Under the pieces are notes generated by a model. That model made no database searches. It was given only the letters and a program-made list of their open reading frames with translations, and was not told where the DNA came from. DNA of 64,000 nucleotides from Acidobacteriota bacterium (GTDB taxonomy: Bacteria; Acidobacteriota; JAAYUB01), in the NCBI GenBank assembly GCA_018001935.1, contig JAGNHB010000006.1, positions 62,001 to 126,000 on the forward strand, in the 5' to 3' direction. Positions 1 through 9,334 of this stretch are shown piece after piece. The first letter of the stretch is position 1. Every line of letters starts with the position of its first letter. Position numbers and translations under genes: made by a program.

Positions 1-1927
1 CGGATAGGTCCAGGGGGTACTTCCCGAAGAGGAGGCGGTCGTCGTGGAAGGAGAACTGCACGAGGATTTTCTTCGCGCTCCCCCGGAGCAGGACCCCCAC
101 CGTTTCCGCCCGCCCCAGGAAGTTGGTGTTCTCGAACTGGACCATGCCGCGGGGCCCCTCCCACTCCTGGTAGCCGAACCCGTAGTGCAGGGTGTAGCGC
201 GGAGCCTCGCGGAGCCGGAAGACCAGGTTGGAGCCCTTGGGGTCGCCGTACACGGGGAGGGTGGAGACGTTGACGGAGTCCATGATCCCCGAGGAGAGCA
301 GGTTCCCCTCGGCCTGGTAGACCGCGGCAGCGTCCAGGGGGGTGTTCGGGCGCAGGCCCAGCAGGCGGGAGAGGACCTTGGGTTTGGTCCGGAACTCGCC
401 GAGGAGCACGAGGTTGCGCAGGCGCTGGGGCCCCGAGATCACGGCCTCGAACACGCAGTCCACGGTGGCTTCCCCCACGGTTTCCACGGGTTTGAGCGCG
501 TCGATCGTCCAGCCCCGGGCCGTCAGGAAGTCGCTGATTTCCGCCCGGACGTCCCGCACCAGTTCGGCGGTGAAGACCTGACCCTTCCGAACCTCGAGCC
601 GCGGCCGGAGGGGCGAGAGGTCCACGGGGCGGTCGGTCTCGACGGAGAACTCCCCCGCCGTGAAACAGGGTCCCTCGGTGACCTTGAGATCGAGAACGTA
701 GGTCCACGCCTTGCGGCCGTCTTCAGGGGGGGCGACGGTTGCGGCGCAGTCGGCCCGCAGGTAGCCGCGCTCGCGGTAGAAAGCTCTCAACGCCTCGGCG
801 ACGGCGGCGGGTTGCCGGGCCGCCAGGGTCCGCCGCTCCTCCAGCCCGAGCGCGGCCAGGATCTCCGGGCGCTGGAAGGCGACATTCCCCTCCAGGCGGA
901 TCCGGAACCCGGTGTAGGGCCCCCGGACGTCCGCCCGGAAGACGATTTCCACCTCGCGCCCGTCCCGGGACTCCTGCCGTCCCGATTCGACGTTGCGAAC
1001 ATCGAATCCTTTGGAAATCAGGAGGTCCCGGAGGTCGTCCCGGCTCAGTTCCTCCGCGAAGGGGGAGAGGGTCGAGAGGCGGTAGATCCCCAGGTTACGT
1101 TCCAGTTCCTCGGCGGAGACGGCGGCCCCCTCGACCCGGATCATGAGCCTGGGTCCGGTCCGGACAAGGAAGACGGGCGTCAGGCGGTCCCGGGCCGAAG
1201 CCGGTTCGGTGGCGGCCCTCACTTCCACCTCGGGGAACCCGGCCCGGCGGTACGCGGCCTGGAGGTCGCGGCCCGCCTTCTCGAGACGGTCCCGGTTGCA
1301 GAAATGCCCCTGGAGCCCCTGGACGACTTTCCCGACCGCGGGGGGCGGGGGCGTCCCCTCCGCCACCCGGATGTCCGGGCCGAGATACCGGGACCGGGGC
1401 CCTTCCCGAACCTTGAGGAGAAGGTCCAGGTCCCCGTCGTGGTCCTTTTCCCCGAGGGAGCAGTCGGCGGAGAAATAGCCGCGGTCCTCGTAGAGGTCTC
1501 GGACCTTTCCGAGCCACTCGGACAGGCGGTCCCGGTCGGCCGGGTCCCCTCTCCGGAGGGTGAGGAGCTTCAGGATGTCCTTGCGCTTGAGCGTTCGGTT
1601 TCCCTCCACCCCGACCATTCCGATTTTCGGGAAGGGTTCCAGGCGGAATTCGAAGGCCGTTCCGCCGGGGACCGGCCGGCGCCAGACTTCCACCTGCCGG
1701 AACACCCCCAGGGCGTACAGGTTCCGGATGGCGTTCTGGATCGCCAGCGGGGTCGCGGGGGTCCCTTCCCCCACGCCGGCGACGTCGCGGACGGCCTTCT
1801 CGGTGATGTAACCGGGGTTTGACGGCACGAAGCGGAAAATTACGCTCCGGACGAGGGCCTCGTCGGCCCGGGCGGGGGCCAGGCCGAGCCCCGCGAGCAA
1901 AAGGAGGGAGAGGACGGCGCGGCCCAT
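1..1927 (-). CDS. Omp85/TamA-like outer-membrane assembly protein (partial, 3' end outside window)
   Basis: The frame is open from the ATG at 1927 to the window edge, so the C-terminus is missing (642 codons seen). The N-terminus reads as a signal peptide (MGRAVLSLLLLAGLGLAPARA) followed by repeated POTRA-like units, for example around residues 75-150 with GVEGNRTLKRKDI and a LYEDRGYFSAD turn. Near residue 590 the sequence changes to alternating strands (HYGFGYQEW, ENTNFLGRAE) typical of the start of an Omp85 beta-barrel. The family inserts or secretes outer-membrane proteins; BamA and TamA are the known types. The ATG overlaps the stop of the upstream tamB-like gene by one base, so the two are very likely co-translated. 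That pairing favours a TamA-type role over BamA, but the choice is inference. Confidence 0.88.
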   Translation of the reverse strand, partial: MGRAVLSLLLLAGLGLAPARADEALVRSVIFRFVPSNPGYITEKAVRDVAGVGEGTPATPLAIQNAIRNLYALGVFRQVEVWRRPVPGGTAFEFRLEPFPKIGMVGVEGNRTLKRKDILKLLTLRRGDPADRDRLSEWLGKVRDLYEDRGYFSADCSLGEKDHDGDLDLLLKVREGPRSRYLGPDIRVAEGTPPPPAVGKVVQGLQGHFCNRDRLEKAGRDLQAAYRRAGFPEVEVRAATEPASARDRLTPVFLVRTGPRLMIRVEGAAVSAEELERNLGIYRLSTLSPFAEELSRDDLRDLLISKGFDVRNVESGRQESRDGREVEIVFRADVRGPYTGFRIRLEGNVAFQRPEILAALGLEERRTLAARQPAAVAEALRAFYRERGYLRADCAATVAPPEDGRKAWTYVLDLKVTEGPCFTAGEFSVETDRPVDLSPLRPRLEVRKGQVFTAELVRDVRAEISDFLTARGWTIDALKPVETVGEATVDCVFEAVISGPQRLRNLVLLGEFRTKPKVLSRLLGLRPNTPLDAAAVYQAEGNLLSSGIMDSVNVSTLPVYGDPKGSNLVFRLREAPRYTLHYGFGYQEWEGPRGMVQFENTNFLGRAETVGVLLRGSAKKILVQFSFHDDRLLFGKYPLDLS

Positions 1928-4900
1928 CAGCGGAACCTCTTCTTGAAACGGAAGTCCACCCCCACGTAACCGTCCTCGTCCCGGGTCCCGATGATCATGA
2001 GGTTCGGGGAGATCCGGTACTCCATGTAGATCAGGTCCTCGTTCTCGCTGTTCATGCTGCGGGTGTAGGTGACGAAGAGGTCGCGGGAAACCTGCTTCCC
2101 GAGGGTGACCTGAGCCTTGGCGGCGGTGCTGGGGTCGGCCGAATAGGCGCTGAGGGCGAAGGTGTCGATCCCCACCACGCGCTTGAGGCGGCGCCCGACG
2201 GTCTCCGACAGCACCTGACCCAGGAGTCCCGCCGTCTCGTCGGGGCGGTAGGTTTCCGAGGCCGAGCGCTCCGTGACCGACGGGAGCATGCCGGTGCTGA
2301 TCAGGCGGACCACGTCCAGCGAGGAGAGGCTGGGGACGGAGACGAAGCGGGCCCGGACTTTCGATAAGGAGCCTTCCAGGATGATGGAGACGCGGTAGTC
2401 CTTGATCTCCGACGTGAGTTGGAAGGAGATTTCGGGGTCGAGCCCGTTGGCCCGGTTGAAGAGGAGGAGCCCCCGCTCCACGGTGAAGCGGTTGGACCCG
2501 AACTTGAGGTCCCCGCTGTTCACCGAGATGTTCCCCCGGACCGCGGGGGACCCGACGTCACCCTTCACCTGGAGGTCGGCGCTGGCGGTGAAGGTCAGGG
2601 ATGGGGAACTCACGGCGAGGGTGCGGTCGCCGTGGATGTTGATGTTGAGCTTGACCCGCTTCACCATCTCGCCCGTCTCGCCGGTGCCGACCCCTGCGGA
2701 GGCGGCCGCCGACAGCGCCCGGACCAGTTCGATGACGTCCGTGTCCCGGGTCGGGGCGAACCGCTCGATCCGGACGTCCCCGCCCACCAGCGAATTCTCG
2801 GGGGTGCCCAGGATCTTCAGGTCCACGGACAGGTCGGAAACGAAACCCTCCACCAGGCGGAGGAACAGGTGTTCGGAACGAACCTGGAAATTCCAACGGA
2901 CGGGCTTGAACCGTTCGAGGACGCATTCCCCGTCGATGACGCCCCTCCCGCCGGGAGTGCTGAACTCCAGGCCCTGCAGCCGGATGGACCTCCGGGTCAG
3001 CTCCAGGTGGCCCCGGATCCTGTCCAGCACGATCGGCGTGGTGCGGAAGCGGACCGAGGCGTCGCTGATGTCCGCCTGGCCGGAGAAGGTAGGGTCGAGG
3101 GGGTCCCCCTGCAGGGTGAAGGCGAACCGGACCTGTCCGTTGGCCCGGATCTCCGGGAAGAGCGCCTTGAAGACCTGGAGGCGGGTGTCGCCCTCCACGT
3201 GCAGGATCATGGCGTCCTTCCGGAAGACGGGGTAGTCGCCCTCGAGGGACAGCGGGGCGTCGTTGAGGAGGAACCGCGCCTTCGCCAGGCGGAGGACCCC
3301 CTTGTCCAGGCCCAGTTCCACGGGTTCCGCGTTCCGGAAAGCGTATTCGTCCTTCCTCAGCGAAAAATCCGATACCTTGGCCTTGAGCGACAGTTTCGTC
3401 AGGTCGTTCAGTGGAACGGCGAAGTGGACATCCCCCGAGATTTCGCCGGTGATCCCCTGCCCGGGCAGCAGGCCGGCCTGGTGGAGGAAGGGGGAGATCC
3501 GCGTGCGGTCCAGGCGGACCTGGCAGTCCAGCAGGTACTCGGGGCCGAGGCGGAGCGTTCCCCCCGCCTGGTAGGCGTTGTCCTGGTAACGGGTCCGCAG
3601 GTCGAAGCGGACGCGGTCGCCATCGGACTCGCCCTTCAGCTGGAGGTTCCCGAAGGGCTCGCCGTGAAAGCTCACCTCGCGGGCGTTCAGGTCGAACGAG
3701 ACCTTCGGCCGGGGGAGTTGTCCCCTCAGCCGGGCCTCGCCCCGGAGGACCCCGCCGAGCTTGAACCCGGCGATGACGGGGATCTCGCCGAGGGGTAAGC
3801 CGTCGGTGTCGCACCGGAGGTCCACCGTGCCGGAGGCCGCGTCGAGCGTCCCCTTCCCGCTGAGACGGTACCGGGTGCTCCGGAGGGCGAGGCGGTCGAA
3901 ACTGAGGCTGGAGCCGGCCAGGGAGCCGGCCAGGGAGAGCGTCCCGAACGAGTGCCCCGGGTTCCTCAGCCCGTCCACGGTCAGGTCGAACCCGCCCTGC
4001 CAGGGCTTGTCCTCGGGGAGGGACAGGGACAGTCTCCCGCGGAGGGTGCCGTCCCACCCCCGGGCTTCCTCGATCTTCGGGGGGGAGAGGTCGAAGTGCT
4101 CCATGAGCTTCTCGAGCCATCGGAATTCCCCCCCCGCGAGGTCCAGGTCGATGGACGCCAGCCGGGTCCGGGGTTCGAGGAGCAGGAGGAGGTCGATCTC
4201 GAGGGCCCGGGGGCCGTCGAGGATATGCCCCCCGGTGACGCGGACCTTCCCGCGGTCCAACAGGACGGCGCCGGTGAAACGCCCCATGTCCGTCCCGTCG
4301 ATGGCGACCCCGCCGGCGTCAAACGTGCCCTCCACGTCGGGGAAGGTGCCCAGGAGGTGAAGCTTCCCCGAGAACCCCAGCGGCCCCCGGAAGGCCGTGT
4401 GGTCGATCCGGTCCCTCAGTTTCGGGCTGAATTTCACGATTCGGACGAGGAGGCGGCGGGCGTCGTCACCTTGGGGCGCCGAGACGGAGAGGGTGTCCAG
4501 CCAGAGTTCGTCGCCCTGGTAACGTCCCCGGGATGCGGCGGTGACGCCTTCTCCCCGGATGCTCTCCACGTCGAAGCGGAAGGTGCCGGCGGTGTACTCC
4601 ACTTTCGCCCGGAGCGATTCACCCCGGAAAGGGGCGGTGTCGTTGGGGAGGGGGATCACCGGCCTCGCGGCCGTCCCCTCGAAGCGAAACGCCGGTGAGC
4701 CGGTGAAGGGGACGTCCATCTCGACCCGCCCGGCCACGAGCCCGCCCAGGAACGTTTCCCGGCCGTTGCTCTTCAGGAGGGGGCCCAGGTCGAGGCTCTC
4801 GACAGTGGCCCCGACCCGGATTTTCCCCTCGTCCGGGAGGAGCAGGATGTCCCCGCCGAGCGTCCCGCCCGGGGAGAGGTCCAGGCGGACCCCGGAGAGG

Positions 4901-5949
4901 GCCACCCGGCCGTTCTCGGTGGTGACGATCCGGCAGTCGAAGTCCCGGACCCCGACCCGGTTCACCCGGACATTGGCCGCGTGCAGGGTGCCGTCGGCGG
5001 TGGGAAAGCCCTCGCGGTCGCCGTGAAAATGGACGTCGAGGGAGAGGGTTCCCTCCGGTTCCAGCGGGAGGGCCGGAACCAGGGCGCGGGCGTGGGCGAG
5101 GTCCACCGTGCCCCGCCCTTCCATCCGGAACGGCAGGGTCCCGGTGGTGCCCACGCGGCCGGTCCCTTCCCACCGGAGGACCGGGGAGTCCAGGCGGCAC
5201 TCCCGGAGGTCGAGGGTTCCGTCCGGGCCCAGGACCGCCCGCACGGCAATGGAGCGGAAGTCGAGCGAACGCGGGCCCATGCGCGTGCGACCGTCGACGA
5301 TGCGCAGCGCGAGGGTCGGGGTCTTGCCCGGGAGGTCGGACCAGTCGAGGTCGAAACTCCCGGCGTCGAGGCCCAGGGGGATTTCCAGGGATCGCAGACG
5401 AACGCGGCTGTCGGACAGCTTCAGGTTTCGGATGCGAATCCCGACCTTGCCCTCCCGGGCCTGCTCGGGCTGGAGTAGGGGGCTTGGCAGGCCGAGGCTG
5501 ACGTCGGCGCCGGCCACCTCCACGGCGTCGAACTCCGGCTCCCCCCGCAGGACCGACAGGAGCGACCCGTGAACCTTCAGTGCGGCGACACGGGTGAAGA
5601 CCGTCCGACCGCCGCCGAGCAGGTAGAGGTTCCTCGCCCGGATCGAGCCGTCGAGAAGGGAGAAATCCCACTCCTCCACGCTCAGGGTGACCCCGTGCCG
5701 GTCGTGGAGCCAGGCCGAGACCCGGCTGAACAGGAAGCGCTTGAAGGGGTGAGAGTGCACGAGGAGAACCAGGGACAGGCCGAGGAGCGTCAGCAAGGCG
5801 AGAAGGCGGAGGACGCGCGGAAGTCGCCCCCGGTTGGCGGTCCCCGGCGTCGTGCCCGGGCGGGGGTTGCCGGTTTCCGGGCTCTCCGGGGCCCCGGCCG
5901 GTACGACCGGTCCGGGGGAGACGTTGGGGTCCTCGGGGTGGTGAGTCAC
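1927..5949 (-). CDS. tamB: TamB-like translocation and assembly module protein
   Basis: This 1340-residue protein has one N-terminal membrane anchor (about residues 45-66, LPRVLRLLALLTLLGLSLVL) and a very long repetitive beta-rich body, ending in a conserved-looking C-terminal domain with VTLGKQVSRDLFVTYTRS and a final RFKKRF. This is the architecture of TamB/DUF490 proteins, which span the periplasm and work with an Omp85 protein to move or assemble outer-membrane components, and may move lipids. Its length matches the family (about 1250-1400). The start is GTG at 5949, only 16 bases after the cydB stop, and its stop overlaps the start of the Omp85-like gene. The placement after cydAB is unusual. 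Confidence in family is high; the cargo is unknown. Confidence 0.88.
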   Translation of the reverse strand: MTHHPEDPNVSPGPVVPAGAPESPETGNPRPGTTPGTANRGRLPRVLRLLALLTLLGLSLVLLVHSHPFKRFLFSRVSAWLHDRHGVTLSVEEWDFSLLDGSIRARNLYLLGGGRTVFTRVAALKVHGSLLSVLRGEPEFDAVEVAGADVSLGLPSPLLQPEQAREGKVGIRIRNLKLSDSRVRLRSLEIPLGLDAGSFDLDWSDLPGKTPTLALRIVDGRTRMGPRSLDFRSIAVRAVLGPDGTLDLRECRLDSPVLRWEGTGRVGTTGTLPFRMEGRGTVDLAHARALVPALPLEPEGTLSLDVHFHGDREGFPTADGTLHAANVRVNRVGVRDFDCRIVTTENGRVALSGVRLDLSPGGTLGGDILLLPDEGKIRVGATVESLDLGPLLKSNGRETFLGGLVAGRVEMDVPFTGSPAFRFEGTAARPVIPLPNDTAPFRGESLRAKVEYTAGTFRFDVESIRGEGVTAASRGRYQGDELWLDTLSVSAPQGDDARRLLVRIVKFSPKLRDRIDHTAFRGPLGFSGKLHLLGTFPDVEGTFDAGGVAIDGTDMGRFTGAVLLDRGKVRVTGGHILDGPRALEIDLLLLLEPRTRLASIDLDLAGGEFRWLEKLMEHFDLSPPKIEEARGWDGTLRGRLSLSLPEDKPWQGGFDLTVDGLRNPGHSFGTLSLAGSLAGSSLSFDRLALRSTRYRLSGKGTLDAASGTVDLRCDTDGLPLGEIPVIAGFKLGGVLRGEARLRGQLPRPKVSFDLNAREVSFHGEPFGNLQLKGESDGDRVRFDLRTRYQDNAYQAGGTLRLGPEYLLDCQVRLDRTRISPFLHQAGLLPGQGITGEISGDVHFAVPLNDLTKLSLKAKVSDFSLRKDEYAFRNAEPVELGLDKGVLRLAKARFLLNDAPLSLEGDYPVFRKDAMILHVEGDTRLQVFKALFPEIRANGQVRFAFTLQGDPLDPTFSGQADISDASVRFRTTPIVLDRIRGHLELTRRSIRLQGLEFSTPGGRGVIDGECVLERFKPVRWNFQVRSEHLFLRLVEGFVSDLSVDLKILGTPENSLVGGDVRIERFAPTRDTDVIELVRALSAAASAGVGTGETGEMVKRVKLNINIHGDRTLAVSSPSLTFTASADLQVKGDVGSPAVRGNISVNSGDLKFGSNRFTVERGLLLFNRANGLDPEISFQLTSEIKDYRVSIILEGSLSKVRARFVSVPSLSSLDVVRLISTGMLPSVTERSASETYRPDETAGLLGQVLSETVGRRLKRVVGIDTFALSAYSADPSTAAKAQVTLGKQVSRDLFVTYTRSMNSENEDLIYMEYRISPNLMIIGTRDEDGYVGVDFRFKKRFR

Positions 5950-5965
5950 GGCCAGCGGTCCGCGG

Positions 5966-6985
5966 TCAGTAGCTTTCGGGCGTCAGGACGACCTTGCCCC
6001 GGAACGCGCGGTGGATGAAGATGGTGTAGGCGATGACCAGGGGCATCCCGATCAGCGCGATGACCAGCATTACCCCCAGGGTGTAGGGGGACGAGCAGGC
6101 GTTGTAGACCGTCAGGCTCGTCTCCGGGGCGAAGGGGCGCGAAGGGACCAGGTAGGGATACATCCCGGCCGCGGCCAGGCCGACCATCAGCCCGATGGTG
6201 GCCGACGAGGCGGCGAAGGCGGCTCCGAAGCGCCCGGCGGCCGACAGGTAGGGGATGGCGAAGAGGCACACGCCGAGGAGGGCCGTGAAGGCCCACATGA
6301 GCGGCGAAGCGGCCAGCCGTTCGAAGAGGTGCGGCGACACGGCCGCGGCCGCGACGGACGTTCCCACGTAGAGCAGGGCGAAGGCCAGCCAGGCGTGGCG
6401 GAGAAGGGTCGCCATGGACCGGCGGTGCTCCCCTTCCGTCTTGAGGGTCAGGTAGGCGGCGCCGTGCATCACGCACAGGGTGAGGGAGAGGACCCCCACG
6501 AGGAGGGAGAAGGGGTTGAGCAGGCCGAGGAACCCGCCCGTGTAGTCGCGGTCGGCGTTCAGGGTCAACCCGCGGACGATGTTGCCCGTGGCCACCCCGA
6601 AGAGTACGGCGGGAAGGAGGCTTCCCAGGGCAAAGGTCACGTCCCACGCGCGTTTCCACCGGGGGTGGTCCACCTTGCCCCGGAACTCCAGGCTGACCGC
6701 CCGGGCGATCAGGGCCGCCAGCAGCAGGAACAGTGCAAGGTAGAAACCGCTGAAGACCGTGGCGTACACCGCGGGGAACGCGGCGAACAGGGCGCCGCCG
6801 CCCGTGAGCAACCAGACTTCGTTCCCGTCCCAGACGGGGCCGATGGCGTTGAGGTTGACGCGCCGGCGGGCCTCGTCGCGGGTGAAGAGGTGGATGACGC
6901 CGACCCCGAGGTCGTAGCCGTCCAGCATGGCGTACCCGGCGATGAGGACGGCGAAGAGGGCGTACCAGATGGTGTTCAGGTCCAT
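5966..6985 (-). CDS. cydB: cytochrome bd ubiquinol oxidase subunit II
   Basis: This 339-residue, multi-spanning membrane protein begins MDLNTIWYALFAVLIAGYAM followed by LDGYDLGVG, the classic CydB N-terminus, and carries VWDGNEVWLLTGGGALFAAFP near residue 50. With CydA it forms a quinol oxidase that reduces O2 without pumping protons and with high affinity. A Shine-Dalgarno GGAGG lies 9 bases before the ATG. It follows cydA after 24 bases. No small cydX/cydH-like frame is visible in the 16-base gap before the tamB-like gene, so any third subunit would be elsewhere. Confidence 0.96.
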   Translation of the reverse strand: MDLNTIWYALFAVLIAGYAMLDGYDLGVGVIHLFTRDEARRRVNLNAIGPVWDGNEVWLLTGGGALFAAFPAVYATVFSGFYLALFLLLAALIARAVSLEFRGKVDHPRWKRAWDVTFALGSLLPAVLFGVATGNIVRGLTLNADRDYTGGFLGLLNPFSLLVGVLSLTLCVMHGAAYLTLKTEGEHRRSMATLLRHAWLAFALLYVGTSVAAAAVSPHLFERLAASPLMWAFTALLGVCLFAIPYLSAAGRFGAAFAASSATIGLMVGLAAAGMYPYLVPSRPFAPETSLTVYNACSSPYTLGVMLVIALIGMPLVIAYTIFIHRAFRGKVVLTPESY

Positions 6986-7009
6986 GTTCCAGGTCCTCCG
7001 GGGGAAGGG

Positions 7010-8341
7010 TCAGGGGGCGTCCGGCGTCGGGGTTTCCTCGAGACCCCCGCGGACCTTTCGAACCAGCAGGAAGACGTACAGGGAGCCGAGGAGCAGGTAG
7101 ATCACCGACAGCAGGGCGAGCGAGAAGAGCAGTTCCCCGGCCGTCACCGTCACCGACACCGCGTCGGCCGTCTTCATCATGCGGTAGACGATCCAGGGCT
7201 GGCGCCCGACTTCCGCCGTGACCCACCCGATCTGGCAGGCCAGGAGGGGAAGGGGAGCGCACCAGACCAGGACCTTCAGGAGACGGGGGCTGCTCTCCAG
7301 CCGCTTTTTCCAGCATTTCCACGCGGCGACGGCCATCAGGAGGATGAAGAGCATGCCCAGCCCCACCATGGTGTGGAAGGAGATGAACGTCAGCGCCAGG
7401 GGCGGGATCTCGTCGGGCGGGAACTCATTGATTCCCTGGATTTTCGCGTTGAAGTCCCCGAAGGCCATCCAGCTCAGGAGCCCCTTGATCTCCAGCACCG
7501 CGTGCAGTTTCGGGGGTCTCTCCCGCGGCACGGCGAACATCACCAGGGGCGCCTGGGCCTGCGTCTCGTAGAGCCCCTCGATGGCGGCGAACTTCTCGGG
7601 TTGGGTCCGGGCCACCTGCCGGGCGTGTTCGTGGCCGGTGGGGAACAGGACCACGAGGGCGGACACCAGACCCACCCCGACCCCCAGCTTCAGGGCTTTC
7701 AGGGAGGCGGCCCCCCCCCGCTTGCGCAGGACCATCCAGGCGGTGATCCCCACCCAGAAGAAGGCGCCGGACAGGATGGCCGCGAAGATCGTGTGGGTGA
7801 AGCGGACCAGGGTGGAGGGGTTGAACACCGCCGCCCAGAAGTCGACCAGTTCCGCCCGGCCGTTCCGGAGCACGTATCCCGCCGGGGTCTGCTGCCAGGA
7901 GTTGGCGACCAGGATCCAGAAGGCGGAGAGCGTGGACCCCGCCGCCACCATCAGGCAGCTGAACCAGTGGGCCCCTTTCGAGATCCTCCGGCGCCCGAAC
8001 AGGTACAGCCCGAGGAATCCCGACTCCAGGAAAAAGGCGAAGACCCCTTCAGCCGCCAGGGGCGCGCCGAAGATGTCCCCGACGAAGCGGGAGTAGCGGG
8101 ACCAGTTGGTGCCGAACTGGAATTCCATGACGATCCCCGTGGCGACGCCCACGGCGAAGGTCAGGCCGAGGACCTTGGCGAAGAACTTGCCGATGCGGGC
8201 CCAGTCCTCGTCACCGCGCCTCCACCCCTTCCACTCCGCGATCACCAGCAGCCACGCCAGACCGATGGTGATGGGGGGGAAGAGGAAGTGGAAACCGATG
8301 GTGACGGCGAACTGGATGCGGGCCAGGAGGATCGGGTCCAT
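7010..8341 (-). CDS. cydA: cytochrome bd ubiquinol oxidase subunit I
   Basis: The protein is 443 residues. It carries the heme and quinol residues of CydA: His18 in GFHFLFPP, Glu98 and Glu106, His183 in RFTHT, Met325 in FHTMVGLGM, the Q-loop Lys250 and Glu255 (QPEKFAAIEG), and GRQPW at 379-383. The Q-loop region lacks the long C-terminal insertion of the E. coli enzyme, so this is a short-Q-loop (CioA-like) form. The frame stays open far upstream, but the ATG at 8341 is chosen because AAAGGAG sits just before it and MDPILLARIQFA is the family start. It heads a cydA-cydB-tamB-Omp85 run. The family functions in microaerobic respiration and defence against O2 or cyanide. Confidence 0.96.
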   Translation of the reverse strand: MDPILLARIQFAVTIGFHFLFPPITIGLAWLLVIAEWKGWRRGDEDWARIGKFFAKVLGLTFAVGVATGIVMEFQFGTNWSRYSRFVGDIFGAPLAAEGVFAFFLESGFLGLYLFGRRRISKGAHWFSCLMVAAGSTLSAFWILVANSWQQTPAGYVLRNGRAELVDFWAAVFNPSTLVRFTHTIFAAILSGAFFWVGITAWMVLRKRGGAASLKALKLGVGVGLVSALVVLFPTGHEHARQVARTQPEKFAAIEGLYETQAQAPLVMFAVPRERPPKLHAVLEIKGLLSWMAFGDFNAKIQGINEFPPDEIPPLALTFISFHTMVGLGMLFILLMAVAAWKCWKKRLESSPRLLKVLVWCAPLPLLACQIGWVTAEVGRQPWIVYRMMKTADAVSVTVTAGELLFSLALLSVIYLLLGSLYVFLLVRKVRGGLEETPTPDAP

Positions 8342-8722
8342 CGAACGCACTCCTTTCGGTCGAAGAACATCGGGGGCCCTGCCCCGTCGTGAATCCCCAT
8401 GATACCCGAACCGCCGGGGTATTGCACCAGAAAACCGGGGCCGCGTCGAATCGGGCGCCCCGTGGCGGTCCGGTTCATCCCGGAACCGGGATCGAGAAAT
8501 ATGTTCCATCCCATCTCGAATCCCGCTATAATGAAAATCAGCGGGTTCGTTGAAGATCGCGCAACCCGTGAACGACGCAAAAAACGTGAATCGGAGATCA
8601 CCCATATATTGAAAGACTGTTACCTGCGTTTTCGCGTCACGGGCGTGATTCGCAGGAGCGGGTTCTTTCGCAAGGTACGCGGGACCCTCAAACCGAAGAA
8701 AACACCTGAAGAGGAGTTGGGC
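8342..8722. other. divergent intergenic region between cydA and the ferritin-like gene
   Basis: This 381-base spacer separates two divergent genes and should carry promoters for both. On the plus strand a perfect TATAAT stands at 8527-8532, but its -35 (TTCCAT at 8504) is poor. On the minus strand TATCAT (8399-8404) with GTGCAA 17 bases upstream (8422-8427) could serve cydAB. No ORF here has a ribosome site or a recognisable product; the open frame running from 8399 into the ferritin-like gene has no family-like sequence before residue 109. Confidence 0.4.
8527..8532 (+). promoter_or_regulatory. possible -10 box (TATAAT) for the ferritin-like gene
   Basis: A consensus TATAAT lies about 190 bases before the start at 8723. 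The matching -35 is weak, so either the promoter needs an activator or the match is chance. It would give a long leader. Confidence 0.3.
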
Positions 8723-9232
8723 ATGGATATCGAAAATGCGTTGAAGCTGTCTGTCGAGTACGAGACCCGGGTTCGCGACGTGTACGTCGAGGCTCTCAAG
8801 CGTGTCGGGGACGCCAAGGGGAAGGCGATTTTCCAGGTGCTCGCCGACGAGGAGCAGGGCCACGTGGATTTCCTCGAGGCCCTCCTGAAGGAGTGGCGCG
8901 AAACGGGCGCCATCCACCCCGCGGACATCGAAACCCGCATCCCGCCCCGGGACCGGATCGAGGCGGGCGTCCGGAAAATCGAGGCGGGCATGGCCGACCT
9001 TGACCCCGACAACGACCTCCAGATGCTGAGCAAGGCCCTCGACCTGGAGATCGAGACCAGCCGCTTCTACAAGAAAATGGTCCACGAGGTCCCCGCCGAG
9101 GGGCGGGCCATGTTCACCCGTTTCATCACGGTGGAGGAGGGTCACGTGGCCATCGTCAAGGCCGAGATGGACCACCTCATCCGCACCGGCTACTGGTTCG
9201 ACTTCATGGAGATCGACCTCAACGGCGTCTGA
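8723..9232 (+). CDS. ferritin-like (rubrerythrin-type) di-iron protein
   Basis: This 169-residue, nearly all-helical protein has the paired di-iron signatures of the ferritin-like fold: Glu12/Glu14 in the first helix, DEEQGH (Glu44, His47) in the second, LDLEIETSRFY in the third, and VEEGH in the fourth. There is no rubredoxin-type Cys4 tail. Relatives reduce peroxide or store iron. The ATG at 8723 is chosen over upstream in-frame starts because GAGGAG lies before it and the fold begins at once. It is monocistronic and divergent from the bd oxidase, which fits oxygen or peroxide handling, but that link is inference. Confidence 0.85.
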   Translation: MDIENALKLSVEYETRVRDVYVEALKRVGDAKGKAIFQVLADEEQGHVDFLEALLKEWRETGAIHPADIETRIPPRDRIEAGVRKIEAGMADLDPDNDLQMLSKALDLEIETSRFYKKMVHEVPAEGRAMFTRFITVEEGHVAIVKAEMDHLIRTGYWFDFMEIDLNGV

Positions 9233-9334
9233 GGCCGCCCCGGGGGAGGCCGCGGCGCCGGAGGGTGAAGGGGGGCGGGAGGCCTTCCGTTCGAAAACAG
9301 CCGGGGCGGGGCCCGGCGGGAGGAAGGGAGAAGG

